Assembly (NCBI GenBank): GCA_031384695.1
Contig: JANNAV010000264.1
Coordinates: 1-7,198, forward strand
DNA length: 7,198 nt
Source: JANNAV01 sp031384695
Lineage (GTDB): Bacteria > Pseudomonadota > Alphaproteobacteria > Rhodobacterales > Rhodobacteraceae
Reading direction: 5' to 3'
The notes under the pieces are model-generated. The model saw only the letters and a program-made list of their open reading frames with translations. It was not told where the DNA came from and did no database searches. A program made the translations under genes and the position numbers. Below, one piece after another: positions 7,069-7,198 of this stretch (position 1 is its first letter; each line of letters opens with the position of its first letter).

Positions 7069-7112
7069 AGTCCCGCAAAGAGGTGTTACGTTTGACACTT
7101 CATTGGGGGACT
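7069..7112 (+). promoter_or_regulatory. Subterminal hairpin covering the transposase ribosome binding site
   Basis: Bases 7069-7086 pair with 7095-7112 in a single register. Fifteen Watson-Crick pairs and one G-T pair form out of 18 positions, with mismatches only at 7075/7106 and 7079/7102, and an 8-base loop at 7087-7094. The 3' arm contains GGGGGA at 7105-7110, the only plausible Shine-Dalgarno sequence for TTG 7117 (six bases away). In a transcript entering from the flagellar operon the hairpin would hide this site. IS10 and IS50 use hairpins in this way to avoid activation by outside transcription (established); the same role here is inference. Confidence 0.6.
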
Positions 7113-7116
7113 TGCT

Positions 7117-7198
7117 TTGGGACAGGTTTTACACGGCAGCGCCACCACGGCAGAGGCGGTCCGTCGAGCGATACAGCGGAGTGAAGAGAGCGTAAGAT
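7117..7198 (+). CDS. IS481-family transposase, N-terminal fragment (3' partial)
   Basis: Starting at TTG 7117, 27 residues are readable before the window ends. They begin MGQVLHGSATTAEAVRRAIQ and continue RSEESVR. I recognise this opening from IS481-type transposases of Rhodobacteraceae and related Alphaproteobacteria, whose next residues form a helix-turn-helix that binds the inverted repeats, followed by a DDE integrase-type catalytic domain. None of the catalytic residues are inside the window. TTG is chosen because GGGGGA lies six bases upstream and because family members begin at this GQVLHGSA block. An ATT at 7102 is the only other candidate in frame. Whether the gene is intact is unknown. 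Confidence 0.75.
   Translation, partial: MGQVLHGSATTAEAVRRAIQRSEESVR

Larger units (their letters stand above)
7064..7198 (+). mobile_element. IS481-family insertion sequence, left end (truncated by the window)
   Basis: The element is taken to start at TGTATAGTCCCGC (7064 on). Support comes from a TGT terminus as in IS481, the abutting NCTAGN target, and a transposase frame starting about 50 bases inside. Base composition also changes: by hand count 74 of 135 bases (about 55%) are G or C, clearly lower than the flagellar genes. The right end, right inverted repeat and second target copy are outside the window, so completeness cannot be judged. The transposase reads in the same direction as the flagellar operon. 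Confidence 0.75.

Noticed and set aside
7092..7097. TTGACA as a -35 box for the transposase
   Set aside because: No acceptable -10 element lies 16-18 bases downstream, and transcription from it would begin at or after the TTG start codon.
1..7198. Defence system, CRISPR array, tRNA, toxin-antitoxin pair or phage genes
   Set aside because: No supporting repeats, motifs or gene products were seen; apart from the IS end the window is fully occupied by flagellar genes.

Overview
The window reads as high-GC alphaproteobacterial DNA, most probably from the Rhodobacteraceae/Roseobacter group. The basis is the codon use, the FlhA, FliR and FlhB variants, a flagellar lytic transglycosylase placed directly before flhA, and an IS481-type element of a kind common in that group. 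Species assignment is inference; no rRNA or other marker is present.

Bases 1-7011 are one flagellar gene block, all on the + strand. It starts inside a large alanine-rich, TPR-like protein of unknown function (frame open at the left edge). After a 92-base gap comes a secreted SLT-type lytic transglycosylase (GTG start at 2027). Then come the type III export gate genes flhA, fliR and flhB, and finally a 111-residue helical protein that may be the local FliJ-type export factor. From the transglycosylase to the last gene, each start codon overlaps the previous stop codon by four bases (2740-2743, 4818-4821, 5594-5597, 6676-6679). That is the signature of a translationally coupled operon.

Functionally the block fits together. 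FlhA, FliR and FlhB form much of the inner-membrane export gate (FliP and FliQ are not in this window). FlhB sets substrate specificity through its self-cleaving NPTH motif. The transglycosylase would open the peptidoglycan for the rod. The small coiled-coil protein could link the ATPase or chaperones to FlhA. The first protein probably acts at the motor or in the periplasm, but this rests on context only.

The right end, from about base 7064, is the left end of an insertion sequence. A TGT terminus directly abuts TCTAGG, which matches the NCTAGN target known for IS481. The transposase reading frame starts at TTG 7117 and runs off the window. Between the terminus and the start codon lies a long imperfect hairpin (7069-7112) that would bury the transposase ribosome binding site in any read-through transcript from the flagellar operon. 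No tRNA, rRNA, CRISPR array or defence system was seen.
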